NCBI RefSeq assembly: GCF_011745365.1
Contig: NW_024468912.1
Location: 4,154,001-4,218,000 of the forward strand
Direction of reading: 5' to 3'
Source: Cryphonectria parasitica EP155
Lineage: Eukaryota > Ascomycota > Sordariomycetes > Diaporthales > Cryphonectriaceae
DNA: 64,000 nucleotides
In this document: positions 45,668-56,200 of the stretch, piece after piece
How the letters are laid out: each line of letters opens with the position of its first letter
Position numbering within the stretch: position 1 is the first letter of the stretch
Notes under the pieces: model-generated
Databases searched by the model: none
What the model was told of the DNA's origin: nothing
What the model saw: only the letters and a program-made list of their open reading frames with translations
Position numbers and translations under genes: made by a program

Positions 45668-46873
45668 ATGTCTGACCTGTACCTATCACACCTTCAAAAC
45701 TGGCTATTGAGCTCGCCACCAGCAGAATGGATCCTCAAACAAACTCATGAGCTCCTCATTGGGGCCCTTAGACAGGGTCCCATACCTCAACACATCGCCT
45801 TTGTTATGGACGGCAACAGACGGTATGCCAGAGGCCACAAAATTGAGACACTGGAAGGACACCATCTTGGTTTTGAGGCTATGGCCAGGGTAAGATATTC
45901 AAATTTCCACCCCCTTACAAACCTAGGAGGAGATCAGTTCGTGCTAAAACCAGATCAGGTGCTCGAGGTCTGCTACAAGTGTGGTGTGAAGGCTGTCACA
46001 GTCTATGCTTTCAGCCTGGAGAATTTCAACAGGCCCAAGGCAGAGGTTGATGGACTGATGCTCCTGGCCAAGACCAAGCTGGCACAGCTTGTCCAGCATG
46101 GCGAGCTCATGGAGAGATATGACGCCAGGATCAAGATCTGTGGAAAGCAAGAGTTAATCCCTGACGATGTCATGGAGATCATGAACAAGGCTGTGGAAGC
46201 CACCAGCAAGAACACAGGGTTTGTTCCCCTAACTCATCCTCATTTTTTTTTTTTTTTTTTTGAATGCGAACATTGGCTGACTTTCTGCTCCAGGCCTGTG
46301 TTGAACCTGTGTTTTCCCTATGGATCCAGAGAAGAGATGACCCAGGCAGTCAGGGCAACGATCAATGAATACATGGCACCACCTCCACCAAAGGCCTCAC
46401 CCTTTTCTCAAACTCGCATAACGAAGAGTATTAAGTCAAGAAGTCTGGGCCAGTCGGATTTGCCATCCATCGACGAGACACCGTCTCTGCCGCCATCACC
46501 AGCCCTCGACGGGGTGGACGGTTCAGATTCGTCATCAGCTACCCTCAATCAGTCTGACTCCCCTTCGACACGCGGCTTGTCGCACATGACCAGATTGCCC
46601 GATCCCGAAACCATCACCACAGAAATGCTGACGAATCATATGTATACGGCCGGAGATCCGCCCCTGGACATCTTCGTACGGACCAGCGGGGTGGAGAGAC
46701 TGAGCGACTTCATGCTATGGCAGTGCCATCAGGATACTCAGTTCTTCTTCCTCAAGTGCATGTGGCCCGAGCTTGATCTTTGGCGGTTCCTCCCGGTCCT
46801 GATCGAGTGGCAATGGAGACAGAAGCAGAAGGACATGGAGGAGAAACCTCGGCAAGGCAACAAGCAGCGGTGA
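45668..46873 (+). CDS. RER2: Dehydrodolichyl diphosphate synthase (cis-prenyltransferase)
   Basis: Exons 45668..45889, 45959..46218 and 46294..46873. The enzyme adds isopentenyl units in cis to farnesyl diphosphate, making the dolichol backbone for N-glycosylation at the ER. The P-loop-like substrate site FVMDGNRRYARG is at the N-terminus, then VYAFSLENFNRP and, at the C-terminus, VRTSGVERLSDFMLWQ with the conserved Arg and Ser and an aromatic end (MWPELDLWRFLP). The first intron is 69 bases and open in frame, so unspliced reading would add 23 residues; skipping it restores FEAMAR-VLEVCYKCGVKAVTVYAF. The second intron has an 18-base T-run. Compared with the human enzyme about 80 residues of Ser/Pro-rich sequence are inserted before EMLTNHMYTAGDPP. 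RER2 versus SRT1 cannot be decided. Confidence 0.9.
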   Translation: MSDLYLSHLQNWLLSSPPAEWILKQTHELLIGALRQGPIPQHIAFVMDGNRRYARGHKIETLEGHHLGFEAMARVRYSNFHPLTNLGGDQFVLKPDQVLEVCYKCGVKAVTVYAFSLENFNRPKAEVDGLMLLAKTKLAQLVQHGELMERYDARIKICGKQELIPDDVMEIMNKAVEATSKNTGFVPLTHPHFFFFFFECEHWLTFCSRPVLNLCFPYGSREEMTQAVRATINEYMAPPPPKASPFSQTRITKSIKSRSLGQSDLPSIDETPSLPPSPALDGVDGSDSSSATLNQSDSPSTRGLSHMTRLPDPETITTEMLTNHMYTAGDPPLDIFVRTSGVERLSDFMLWQCHQDTQFFFLKCMWPELDLWRFLPVLIEWQWRQKQKDMEEKPRQGNKQR

Positions 46874-47660
46874 AAATCGGCTCAGGAGGGGGAAAGGTAG
46901 TTGCATGTGGTCCAGAAAAGAAGTGACAATGATGGCGGGGCGTTTGGATTGGTGTTAATAAGCAACTCTCATCACAGCCTTTGTTCTTAGTCATTCTAGA
47001 GATAATATCAAAGTAGAAGTCATAGACAGAAAGCTGATTACAGCACTCACTTTTGAGTAGCATTTTTATGTACGAATTGGAAGTCAAGATTCAGTACTCA
47101 TAAATCAGAACCTGTTGCATGTTTTTCTATGCGATCTAAAACTTCCAAACTCTGTCTACTTTTATTTTCCTCTTTTTCCCCCTCTTTTTTTCTTCTTTTA
47201 TTTTTATTTTTTATTCTTGGAGGGGGGGGGGGGGGTTAGAGCCTGTAAGCTTATCAACCCTGAAGTGACGCAATTTCGGCCGAGGAAGTACTACGGTAGA
47301 CCAACCGGCCAAACACGCCTGCAGCCAGTGTACGCCAAATCCGCATCGGTACCCTTGGTGGCCGACACGTTCCTCACCTTTTCCCCCATTCGATTTTCCA
47401 CCCGACCAGAGCTCATACACCACCACTGCTTCAGTTTTCATACGACTTCTAGAAGGAGAAGACATGGCCTTTCATGACCTGGATTAGTTTTTTTCCTACG
47501 TTCATCCTTCTCGGCCCCAGAACCCTCTTTAGGAGCCACTGACCACGCCACACGAAGTCCCTCTACCAACCGAAATTCCCATTCCTCTCAAAATCGATTG
47601 CGACCTTCCACCTCCCCCTCTTCTGATCCGACCTGACGTTCCCACATTCCAAGATCAAAG
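46874..47660. other. Intergenic region with pyrimidine tract and G-run
   Basis: A pyrimidine-rich stretch at about 47150-47218 runs into a 15-base G-run at about 47221-47235. The right part is the promoter and 5' UTR of the ING-type gene. Confidence 0.55.
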
Positions 47661-50067
47661 ATGAAGACTGCAAAGGTGCCTCAGGCTGAGGTCTCGGCCT
47701 CCTCCAGTCGAAGATCGCAGCCTGTCCGTCAAGCTCGCACGAATCTCTCCAGGGCAAATCCGGGCCTGAGTCGCCTCGCTGGTCGGGAGTCGCTGTCTGG
47801 CGCCAATGCTTCTGAACAGCCCATCGACATTTTCCCAGGCGTCATGCACTTCGCCGATGCTATAACTGCTCTGCCCAAAGAGCTCGTGCGACATTTCACA
47901 CTTTTGAAGGAGGTGGACGCCAAAGTCTTCGCCCCAGAAGAAACCCTCTTCCAGCTAATCGAGGTCGCCCTCGAGACTCCTCCACTACCACCACCCGACG
48001 CCGCTCGATCGGTCAACAATGATGCCTCCAGCATCGCCGCCCCTACCTCTGCCCCGATGAGCACGCAGAACAGCTCCAGCGGGATCGTGGCCAGTGCTCA
48101 AGCTCTGCCGCAGCTCTCGGCGGACGGCTCCAACCCCCCCAGCGTCTTCGACCCGAGCAACCTACCGCGTCGCCAACTGTTCCGATCCACCGCGTTGAAG
48201 ATCCAAGAGATGCTTGTATCGTTAGAAGAGAAGAACCACGTCATTTCCACCGCGAACGATGCGCTGCAGAAGCAGCTCGCCCGCATCAACGACATTTGGC
48301 CTCACCTCGAGGGCGAGTTCAGCGAGGAGGCCAAGTGGGGCAGCGATACACACTGGGCATACCCTGAGAATAGAGCGGCGCGTGCGCTGAACAACCAGGC
48401 AGAGAAGACCCGTCGCGAGGGAGCGGCCAATTTGTCGGCGGCGGCTCAGGTCATCGCGGAGGAGGCCGCGGCGCGGAGCGACGCTCGCAAGCAGGCCGTC
48501 GCTGCCAAGAAGAGTCAAAAAAACCAACACCACGACTCCGAGCATGACGATCACGAGGGTAAGAGCAAGGAGGGAACTGGCAAGAAGACCAATACGAAGC
48601 GAAAACCTGCCGCGGCTTCTACAGCCAACGAGTCACCCGCGAACGTTGGTCTTGGGATTACAGGCCAGAGCAGCGCCAGCGGTACGCCTGCCCAGAAGAG
48701 GCGCAAGACAGAGAAGCCCTCCAATGGCGGGACTCCTACAGAGCGGGCACTGAACGCGGTGTTCTCGAACGCAAAAGATAGCAAGGCAAAGCAATCGGCC
48801 AGCCCTCGAGGTACTCCTGTTCCGGACGGGCCAGCACCGAAGAAGCGCAAGGCCCTACCAACTTCCAACGGGCAGGCGAAGAAAAGGTGAGCCTTGTCCT
48901 TATGTTGTTTATTCTTTTCAGTCCTTTTTTTTTTTTTTTTTTGTCTTTTGTCATTCTTGGTCACATGTTATCGAGCAATTCATCTGATACGAACGTTTTC
49001 TAGGAATGGCCCCGCTGCTTCACCCTCAGTCACCTCCTCGCCTGTCATCGGCACCATTCCTGACAACTCGAAACCTCCCCGAGCCTCTCCTGCCCCCTCC
49101 GTCTCTGCCCGACCAGCATCTGCTCGGGCTCGCCAGAGCTCGATCGCGTCAAATGTAGACAATTCAAGACAGAGGCCGCCATCGGCAGCATCAAACAAGC
49201 CTAATGGCGGCATTCCGCCGCCACTCGAGATCCCACAGAATAACGGCGCCCGTGGGCCGAGCGATACGCCCAAAATAACACAAATGGAACCTCCCAGTGC
49301 AACAACTATCAAGCCTGACCCCGGGAGGCAGCCGAGCGAGCGCGCCCCAACGCCATCTTCAGCAACGGCAGCGACCGTACGGGAAAGGAAAGGCTCCATC
49401 AAACCCGCCGCGGAGGAGGGCGAAGCACAGAAGGAGCATACACCATCGGCAAACAGTACAACACAGCAAATTACGACCACAAAGAGCGGGCGGGCCAGTA
49501 AGCCATCAACGCCCGCAATCGGCAGCTTTCCTGACGGTCCTCTGAGCAAAAATGGCCGAGCCCGGCCCTCGAGGGCCTCCGAAGCACCGGGCCTGCCCAA
49601 GAGAAGTCACAAAAAGGGTGCATCCGCAGCACACGCGGTAGCGGTGCAGAAGGCCCTGGCGCAACAGCAGAAGACGGACGAGGACACGGGCAGCACACAA
49701 GACGACGACGCGGACATGGAGGACCCCAACGAACCGCGTTATTGTTACTGCAACCGGGTGTCCTTTGGCGAGATGGTGGGTTGCGACGGGGACGAGTGCA
49801 AGATTGAATGGTTCCATCTCGAGTGTGTAGGATTGAGGAGTGCCCCGCCTAAAAACAGTGAGATTCCCTCCCCTCCTTTCCCCCCTCTTCTCCCTCTTCC
49901 AAGTTTTCGGCCCCCCCCCCCCCCTTCAAGGAATTTGCAAATTACTTGACAAATAAGAAAAACGGTGACAATTTGACAAAATACTTACTCTCTTTACAGT
50001 AAAATGGTTCTGCGACGATTGCAAGAAACAAGTAGCCATGAATGGGAAGAAGGTGAATGGCAGATGA
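47661..50067 (+). CDS. ING-family PHD-finger protein (PHO23-like)
   Basis: Exons 47661..48886, 49004..49857 and 50000..50067, 715 residues. The N-terminal ING helices include [34 protein letters not shown] and [27 protein letters not shown]. The C-terminal PHD finger begins [23 protein letters not shown] and ends KWFCDDCK; all eight zinc ligands (C4-H-C3) are present, and a phase-1 intron splits the finger before KWF. PHD fingers of this family read H3K4me3 and tether histone acetyltransferase or deacetylase complexes. A linker of about 400 residues, rich in Ser, Pro, Ala and basic clusters, is much longer than in yeast Pho23 or Yng proteins. Which complex it joins cannot be told; the finger resembles Pho23 (Rpd3L). 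Confidence 0.87.
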
Positions 50068-51245
50068 GGAAAGGATCCTTCGTCCCCTCTTTGGCCTTAG
50101 CCCTCCTAGCTACTTATGAAAGGACGGAAAGATGGATACAGACCCGGCGCCATTCGGAATGGGAAATCTGTTCCGGAGGGGAATAGCGAGCCATGGTCCG
50201 CTCTACTTGGACATGAACGATGACGCGAGAGATGGAAGAGATACCCGTGAGAAAGTCATTTGGCTTTCTTCTTCCTCCTTTTTTCTTTCTTCTTCTTTTT
50301 GTCTCCTTTCTTTTCTTCTTCTATCTCTCCTTCCGGCATTCTCAATGTCGTGCCACACTTTGTGCGAGACTTAGAGCTACAAAAGAACAGAGGGTACGAA
50401 AACGGTGATACCTGCTTGATAATGGACAATCAAAAGTCTCTTCAGCTGATCCCCTTTTGTTGCGCCTGTAAATCGTCATTCTGGTGCTCTTTTTGCTGCG
50501 CCGGATGGGTGAGAGACAGGAGAGCAATACGACCTGAATGCGCACCAAATGTATGAATAAAGAGTACCTGTCACACACACACACATACACAATGAAGGGG
50601 GCAATCTTGATCACCCTATTGAAATGTACCAGATACTTGCTTGATTTAACGCGCTATCGTTACAGTATTCGTTATCCGTGAAATGCTACACGAAAAGTGC
50701 AATGATGGACAATCGAATGCTGTGCGTGGTATACAACATGATAACGAGCCAAGTTTCCGTTTCCCCTTTTACGGATTTTGCCTCAAATGATAAGAGATGA
50801 TGGCAACCGTGTAAAATAAAAAAGAACAAAAGAAGGAACAACAAAAGGGGGGAAAGAAAAGCATGAAAATAGATGTATGCTCATTAGAAAGAAAAAGAAA
50901 CAGAATCAAGACAGGGTTACTCCTCAGTGAACCGCAGATGACACACGCCCGACGCCGACGCCAGGACTTTTCCTCTTCTCGCCTTTCATGCTCTTGCTCA
51001 CGAGGAACCCGTTCCATTGCCTGGTTTCCTCTCGAACTCCGCGCAGTGCCGATGAAATGCAAATGCTCGCTTACAGAGAGAGGCTAGAAAAACAAAAGGC
51101 AAGAAAAAAAGCATTCGCGATGGTGACGCCCAATCATTTAGACCCACTGTGACGAGGAAGACCCCAGGCCTTTCGTATATCCCTTTGCAGCCCGCGCCGG
51201 CTGGGGATCGATCATGTTGTGTGAGTGCAGAAAGAGAACCAGCTC
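50068..51245. other. Tail-to-tail intergenic region
   Basis: 1.2 kb between two convergent genes. It contains pyrimidine-rich stretches (50270-50330) and a short (CA)n at 50574-50590. No gene. Confidence 0.5.
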
Positions 51246-53234
51246 TCACAACCGCCTCGCGAACATGTAACTGCCATACATGCCGCCAACATCCGCCCTC
51301 GCAACAGGGACTTTCCGCATCCCCCAGCTTTCGGCTCCCATCTTCCAGGACCGCACCTCCCCACCGCTCGCGCTGTCCCGCACGACCCAGGTCCGCGCCC
51401 CAGCCTCGCTGCGGTGCCAACCTAGCCGGCGCAGCGGGGCGTCCCGGAGCCTGCGCCCGGCGTCAGCGGACACCTCGAGGACCTCGAGGGGCTCCGTCAC
51501 CCGGGCGAGGAGGGCGCACTGCGCGGTGTCGTAAAGGGTGGGAAGATCGAGCTCGGTGGACCAGAGGTCGGAGAGGTCAAGGTAGTGGAGAGTGTGGGGG
51601 CACCAGGCAGCCTCTGCCACCACTGGTGAGGACGGGGAGTCGACATCCATCGCTCCAGAGTCAGCAGAAGAGGAGGTGGGACCGAATAGGGTGTTCGTGT
51701 CTGTGATTTTGAGGCCACGGCCTAGGGCGAGCTCTTCGAGGTGCTTGGTGAGAGGCAGCAGGAGCGGAATATGAGAGGTGTTCATCCTGCTGCCCTTGAG
51801 AGAGAGCGATTTGAGGGATGAAGGGAGGACCGGCAGGAGCCGCGAGATGGCGCTCTCGTCAAAAGTCTCGTGGGTACTGGCGTCTGTGGCCAGGGACAGC
51901 CATGCCAGGGTGCTGCTGCCAGGCCCCGCCGCCGCCGCGGGATGCTCCGCCAGGAACTGAATGATGGCGTCCGCGGAGAGGTTGCTGCACTTGGCGAGGT
52001 TGAGGTGGGTCAGCCGCGCGGTCTTGGGGATGGAGGCCAGCGCGGCGTCTGTGATGCGCGTGCCAGCCACGTCGAGGTGGGTGAGGTGTGGCAGGTGTGG
52101 AAGAAGGCTCTCGAAGACGGTGCTGGGTAGTGTCGTACACTTGTGCAGCGACAGCCGCTTCAAGGCCAGATCGGCTGCCCACTCCTCGGCCGTAGCGGGA
52201 AAGGCATCGACAAAGGCAGCACGAAAGGCGGAGGAGGTGCAGCCGCAAAAGTCCAGAGCGGCGATCCTGTCCAGGCCGAAGAAGAGTTTCTGCAAGACGT
52301 GGGCGTCGATGTCACCATCAATATGCTCCTGGGACAGGAACTCCTGAAGATGAGGGGTCAGCTCCAGGGCCTGGAGGAGGGTGGTGGCCGTCAGGTTTTG
52401 GGCGAGGGAGCGCTCGCTGGCCGTGGTGAACATCATGTTAGGGTTGAAGTGGGAGAAGTCGAACCTCCGGACCAGGGTGCCCAGGGCAGCATGTGAGGCA
52501 ACATGGCCGAGGAATTTCTTGAAGATGGTCGAGTGGGGGATGGTGATCTGGCGGTAGAGGGTGACCAGGGTGGCGCCGTGGACTTTCTTGGAGGTGAGCA
52601 GCAGGGACATGAGGTCGATGTTGCGCTTGGTCAGGCTGTTTGGCGGCACATCGATGACGAGAAGGCCGATGATGTTGCTCAGGAGCTCGAGGGGGAGCCT
52701 CTCCATGGGGGCGTCCCCTGGAGCATGACCAGAAGGGCGGCGCTGCTTCTGGAGGACAGTCGTGTCTGGGTGGGTGGTCCAGGCCAGGTTCATGAGGTGG
52801 AGGTCGCCAAAGCTCCTACTGGCCAGCCTCCCCTTCACGTTGATCTGCTTCCATCCTCGAAAGTTGTCGGCAGGGTACCAGTTGCCATGCAGACGACTGT
52901 CAGGCCGCGTGATGGGCGGAAAGAACTCAGCGTGCTGGACCATGGTACCCATTGCCGGCGATGGGTGGTCGTCAAGGGCTGATGATATCTCGTGCTGCTG
53001 CTGGTGGCTGTAGCTGGAGACCTTGGATGCCGTGAAGGCCTGGGCGAGGTCGGTGTCGTCTTCCCTGATGGACGAGAAGGAGGAGCGGCCGTTGTTGTAG
53101 GACGAGTCCTTGGAGGAGGGGTTGGGCTCCAAGGGACAGGCCTCATCAGGGTGACTAGCCCTGGATTTGTAGTTGGTAGATGGGCCAGTCCTCCCTTGGT
53201 GGGGAGTTCTTCCTCCTATCTCTGCAACCGCCAT
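51246..53234 (-). CDS. F-box-like / leucine-rich repeat protein
   Basis: One exon, 662 residues from the ATG at 53234 (MAVAEIGGRTPHQG); the frame stays open upstream to a TTG but this is probably 5' UTR. A disordered N-terminus of about 180 residues is followed by an F-box-like segment (MERLPLELLSNIIGLLV). Then come irregular leucine-rich repeats: AALDFCGCTSS, LKRLSLHKCTTLPS, LTHLDVAGTRITDAAL, LTHLNLAKCSNLSADAI, LKSLSLKGSRMNTS, LEELALGRGLKI, LHYLDLSDLW. The layout suggests a substrate adaptor of an SCF ubiquitin ligase, but direct evidence of Skp1 binding is lacking. Intact; no close yeast counterpart recognised. Confidence 0.75.
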   Translation of the reverse strand: MAVAEIGGRTPHQGRTGPSTNYKSRASHPDEACPLEPNPSSKDSSYNNGRSSFSSIREDDTDLAQAFTASKVSSYSHQQQHEISSALDDHPSPAMGTMVQHAEFFPPITRPDSRLHGNWYPADNFRGWKQINVKGRLASRSFGDLHLMNLAWTTHPDTTVLQKQRRPSGHAPGDAPMERLPLELLSNIIGLLVIDVPPNSLTKRNIDLMSLLLTSKKVHGATLVTLYRQITIPHSTIFKKFLGHVASHAALGTLVRRFDFSHFNPNMMFTTASERSLAQNLTATTLLQALELTPHLQEFLSQEHIDGDIDAHVLQKLFFGLDRIAALDFCGCTSSAFRAAFVDAFPATAEEWAADLALKRLSLHKCTTLPSTVFESLLPHLPHLTHLDVAGTRITDAALASIPKTARLTHLNLAKCSNLSADAIIQFLAEHPAAAAGPGSSTLAWLSLATDASTHETFDESAISRLLPVLPSSLKSLSLKGSRMNTSHIPLLLPLTKHLEELALGRGLKITDTNTLFGPTSSSADSGAMDVDSPSSPVVAEAAWCPHTLHYLDLSDLWSTELDLPTLYDTAQCALLARVTEPLEVLEVSADAGRRLRDAPLRRLGWHRSEAGARTWVVRDSASGGEVRSWKMGAESWGMRKVPVARADVGGMYGSYMFARRL

Positions 53235-56200
53235 GCTTGCTTTGCCGGGAAATGTGGATCTTGTCAAGAAGCAGGTGGAGGAGAAGGGGGGAGGGTGGTC
53301 TGTGAAGGGGGCACGGAGCAAGTCGGGAGGGGAGGGAGAGGTCTCAGGAATGTGAGGTCTGCCCTGACCAAGAAGGGGAGGTGAGGGTTTCACGTGGGCA
53401 GTGACCAGCCGTATAGAGTCTTTTCTATTAGTCACTGAGAAGCTGGTTTTAGGTAAAGTTGTTGCGGGGAAGAGTAGAGCAGCTGAACAACCCAAGGTCG
53501 AGATGACGTGCTGGAGGAGGAAGAGGAGGAGGAGGAGAAGGAGGAAGAGGGTGTGTTGTGTAAGTTTATGTGTGTGTGGGTGTATGCGCCGCAGGTTATT
53601 TACAGGGTACTCTTTTAAGTACTATGTAACGTATAAAGAGGTCATTCACGAGACCAGGGCACAAAAGTAGTGATAATATTCTGGGCAAGCAGCATTCGGC
53701 CGATCGAGGGAGTAGTGAGTGAAGGGGGAAGACCAGGAAAGAACGATGGTAGGTAGTGAGGTAGTGCAAAACACTAAGTACTAAGTACTAGTAGTGAAGG
53801 CTGCAGGGTAGAGATGTATATATGTAACGCGGACGTGTACAAGTGCGGAAAGGACGGCAGACCGTCGACCTATAAACATCGGCCGAAAAGAGAAAAAACG
53901 TGCTTGTCCCAAGAAATAGCAGCAGGTCAAGATCAACAAAGAGGTCCCGTGTCCTTCTTTTTTAGCCAATATGGAGAATAACAATAATAATAATGAAAAA
54001 TGAGAGAAGGAAGGAAATTATTGCAGAGGCAAAAGGAAGGAGGGGGGGGGGGGGGTTGAATCATGCCGGACCAGGGCTGTTTTGTTACCTGAGGATTGAG
54101 TAATAGAAACAAGGGAGAGCCACAGCCTTGAGTATCTCTTTGTCAACTGCACATCCGACTCGAGCCGCCCTGCAACACAAGACCACATTTGGATCCCAGA
54201 CCAAAATTACCAGCCTGTTTTTCCCCTTCCTTTTTGCTTTTCCTTCTTTGCCTTCATGTGACATTGTTATTGCATCTCCTCGGAACTAAACAAGGTACAA
54301 AAATGCACCCATTCCTGGTGGCGCAGTCCTGTTATCTTTCAGGCATCGTCAGGACTTCGGATTTTGAAACTGATTAGGAGGTGATGACTGTTCTTACCCA
54401 GTCATGTGGTCTACTAGTAGCCTCCTCCTAAAATGTTGTCCAGGGCCAAGCGTTGTTGTGACGAAGACAAGCAGCGATAATAGGAGGCTGAATTCTGACT
54501 ATGAAAAAAAGAGTCCCTTTGCAGGGCCACTGTAGCCCCGTAGCGTCAATGGGAGGGGGGAGGGATGGGGTCATAGGTATGTCCTCCTATTGGCCAGAAG
54601 GGTCTTCTGACACGGCCATTTACAGGGGGGCCCCCCTGGACCAACGAACGTCAACCTTTTCCCTTGACCATCTTGCTGATCGCACGTCAACATCTCATTC
54701 CAATGACGAATATCTATACTCATGTCTTGGAGACTACACATCTATAAAAGAAAGCATGCTCTTATCCTTATCTGAATCATCTTGCAATGCATGACGACTT
54801 TTCTTTCTTCACTTGCAGTAGCAGCAGCAGCAGCAGCAATTGGCTGCCGTCAACAATTTGCGACCATCATTTGGTGTGCTGGGGCTGGCATTCCGATATC
54901 TTTCCTGGGCTTATCTGATCTGCCCTCACAGCCTCGCCTTCCGCCGCGTCACCTCGCGCAGGACATGACCGAACATCGCTCCCTCTCCCTTCGTGTCTCT
55001 CATACGATAGCAGTTAGCTGCACCAAAAGACAGCATCGGTAAGATTCGGGAAAGCTCGAAGCCCCCGAGGGAACCACTTGAGGATCCTCTCATCTCGGCC
55101 ACTGGCCGGCGATACCTCCCCCAAGATCAGCCTCTGGTGGGCTTGGGAGTTTGAACGAGATACTCGCGAGCTGCGATATCGCAATTGCTCGTTTTCTGAA
55201 CGCGCCTTCTCATAGTGTGGTTTTCTGAGCGATGTAGCCGCTCGGCGAACCGGTGACTGCAGCCTCGTCCGACGGAATCCGATCTCAGCCCTGCTTTTCC
55301 GCCCAAATCAATTACGCCACATCCACCTCCGATACAGGAGCGATCCGAGAGCGATCTCGCAGTTCTTCACCAAACCCCATCGCCCACCTGATCCAGCCTC
55401 CTCCCTTTATTAATCAATTTTTTCTGCAGCTAGACTAGTCACGTTCCTTCCAAGCAATGGGAAATGAACGAGCAGGTCAGCTATCTTACGAGAAGAAAGA
55501 AAACACCCTTTATTTTATTTTGGTGCATCGTGTTGGGGTACCGACGCCAACCGTTCGTTTTTAGGTAATACTTTGTCCACGAAGTGTTCACGTGCGTCAG
55601 GGGAGGTCTGGACGCAGTGTCCACTTGGGACGTATCAGGGGGGGGGCCACGCTGAGCCGCCTGCCCTGTTGCAGCGTGTCTGGGGAACCCCGTTTTAGCG
55701 CCCTGTTACCCCGGATTTCTTCCATAGTCCTCTCCACAACCTTAGATCCTATAACTTGCAGGGTTCTTCTGGCGATTAAGAATCGAGAAGAAGCAAATGT
55801 CGGCGGCGGCGACGACGACGAAGAATAGGGGTTCAGCGCATGGACCCCCCTTTTCGAAGGGATCTGGGGCTGGCTGCTCCCGTGATCAGCACTAGCGGAC
55901 GACAGTTCCCGTTTTTACTTTCCTTCGAGAACTTGTCTCACCTGTGCTGTGTCCATCCCTTCTTGAAAAGATCCCTTGAGTCTTCCAAACGGGGTGACGC
56001 TTGACTGCATCTTATCTGTGTAGTCTCGAACACACGGCTTGTTATCTTTCCATGTTTCTCTCTTCTCTTTCTCCCTTCTCCCTGTCATAACGATTCTCTT
56101 TTTTTCTTTTTTTTTTGCCTCTTGCTCTCGTAGAACTGTGTTAGTCTTGCTGCCCGACGAACTCTATTACGTCAGGGGGCCTCGAAATGTTGTGTGCTGA

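Noticed and set aside
48980..49600. Minus-strand open frame of 206 codons opposite the ING-type gene
   Set aside because: Shadow of the low-complexity linker; low-complexity Gly/Leu composition only.
53235..53495. N-terminal extension of the F-box/LRR protein
   Set aside because: No ATG; begins with TTG and reads as low-complexity 5' UTR.
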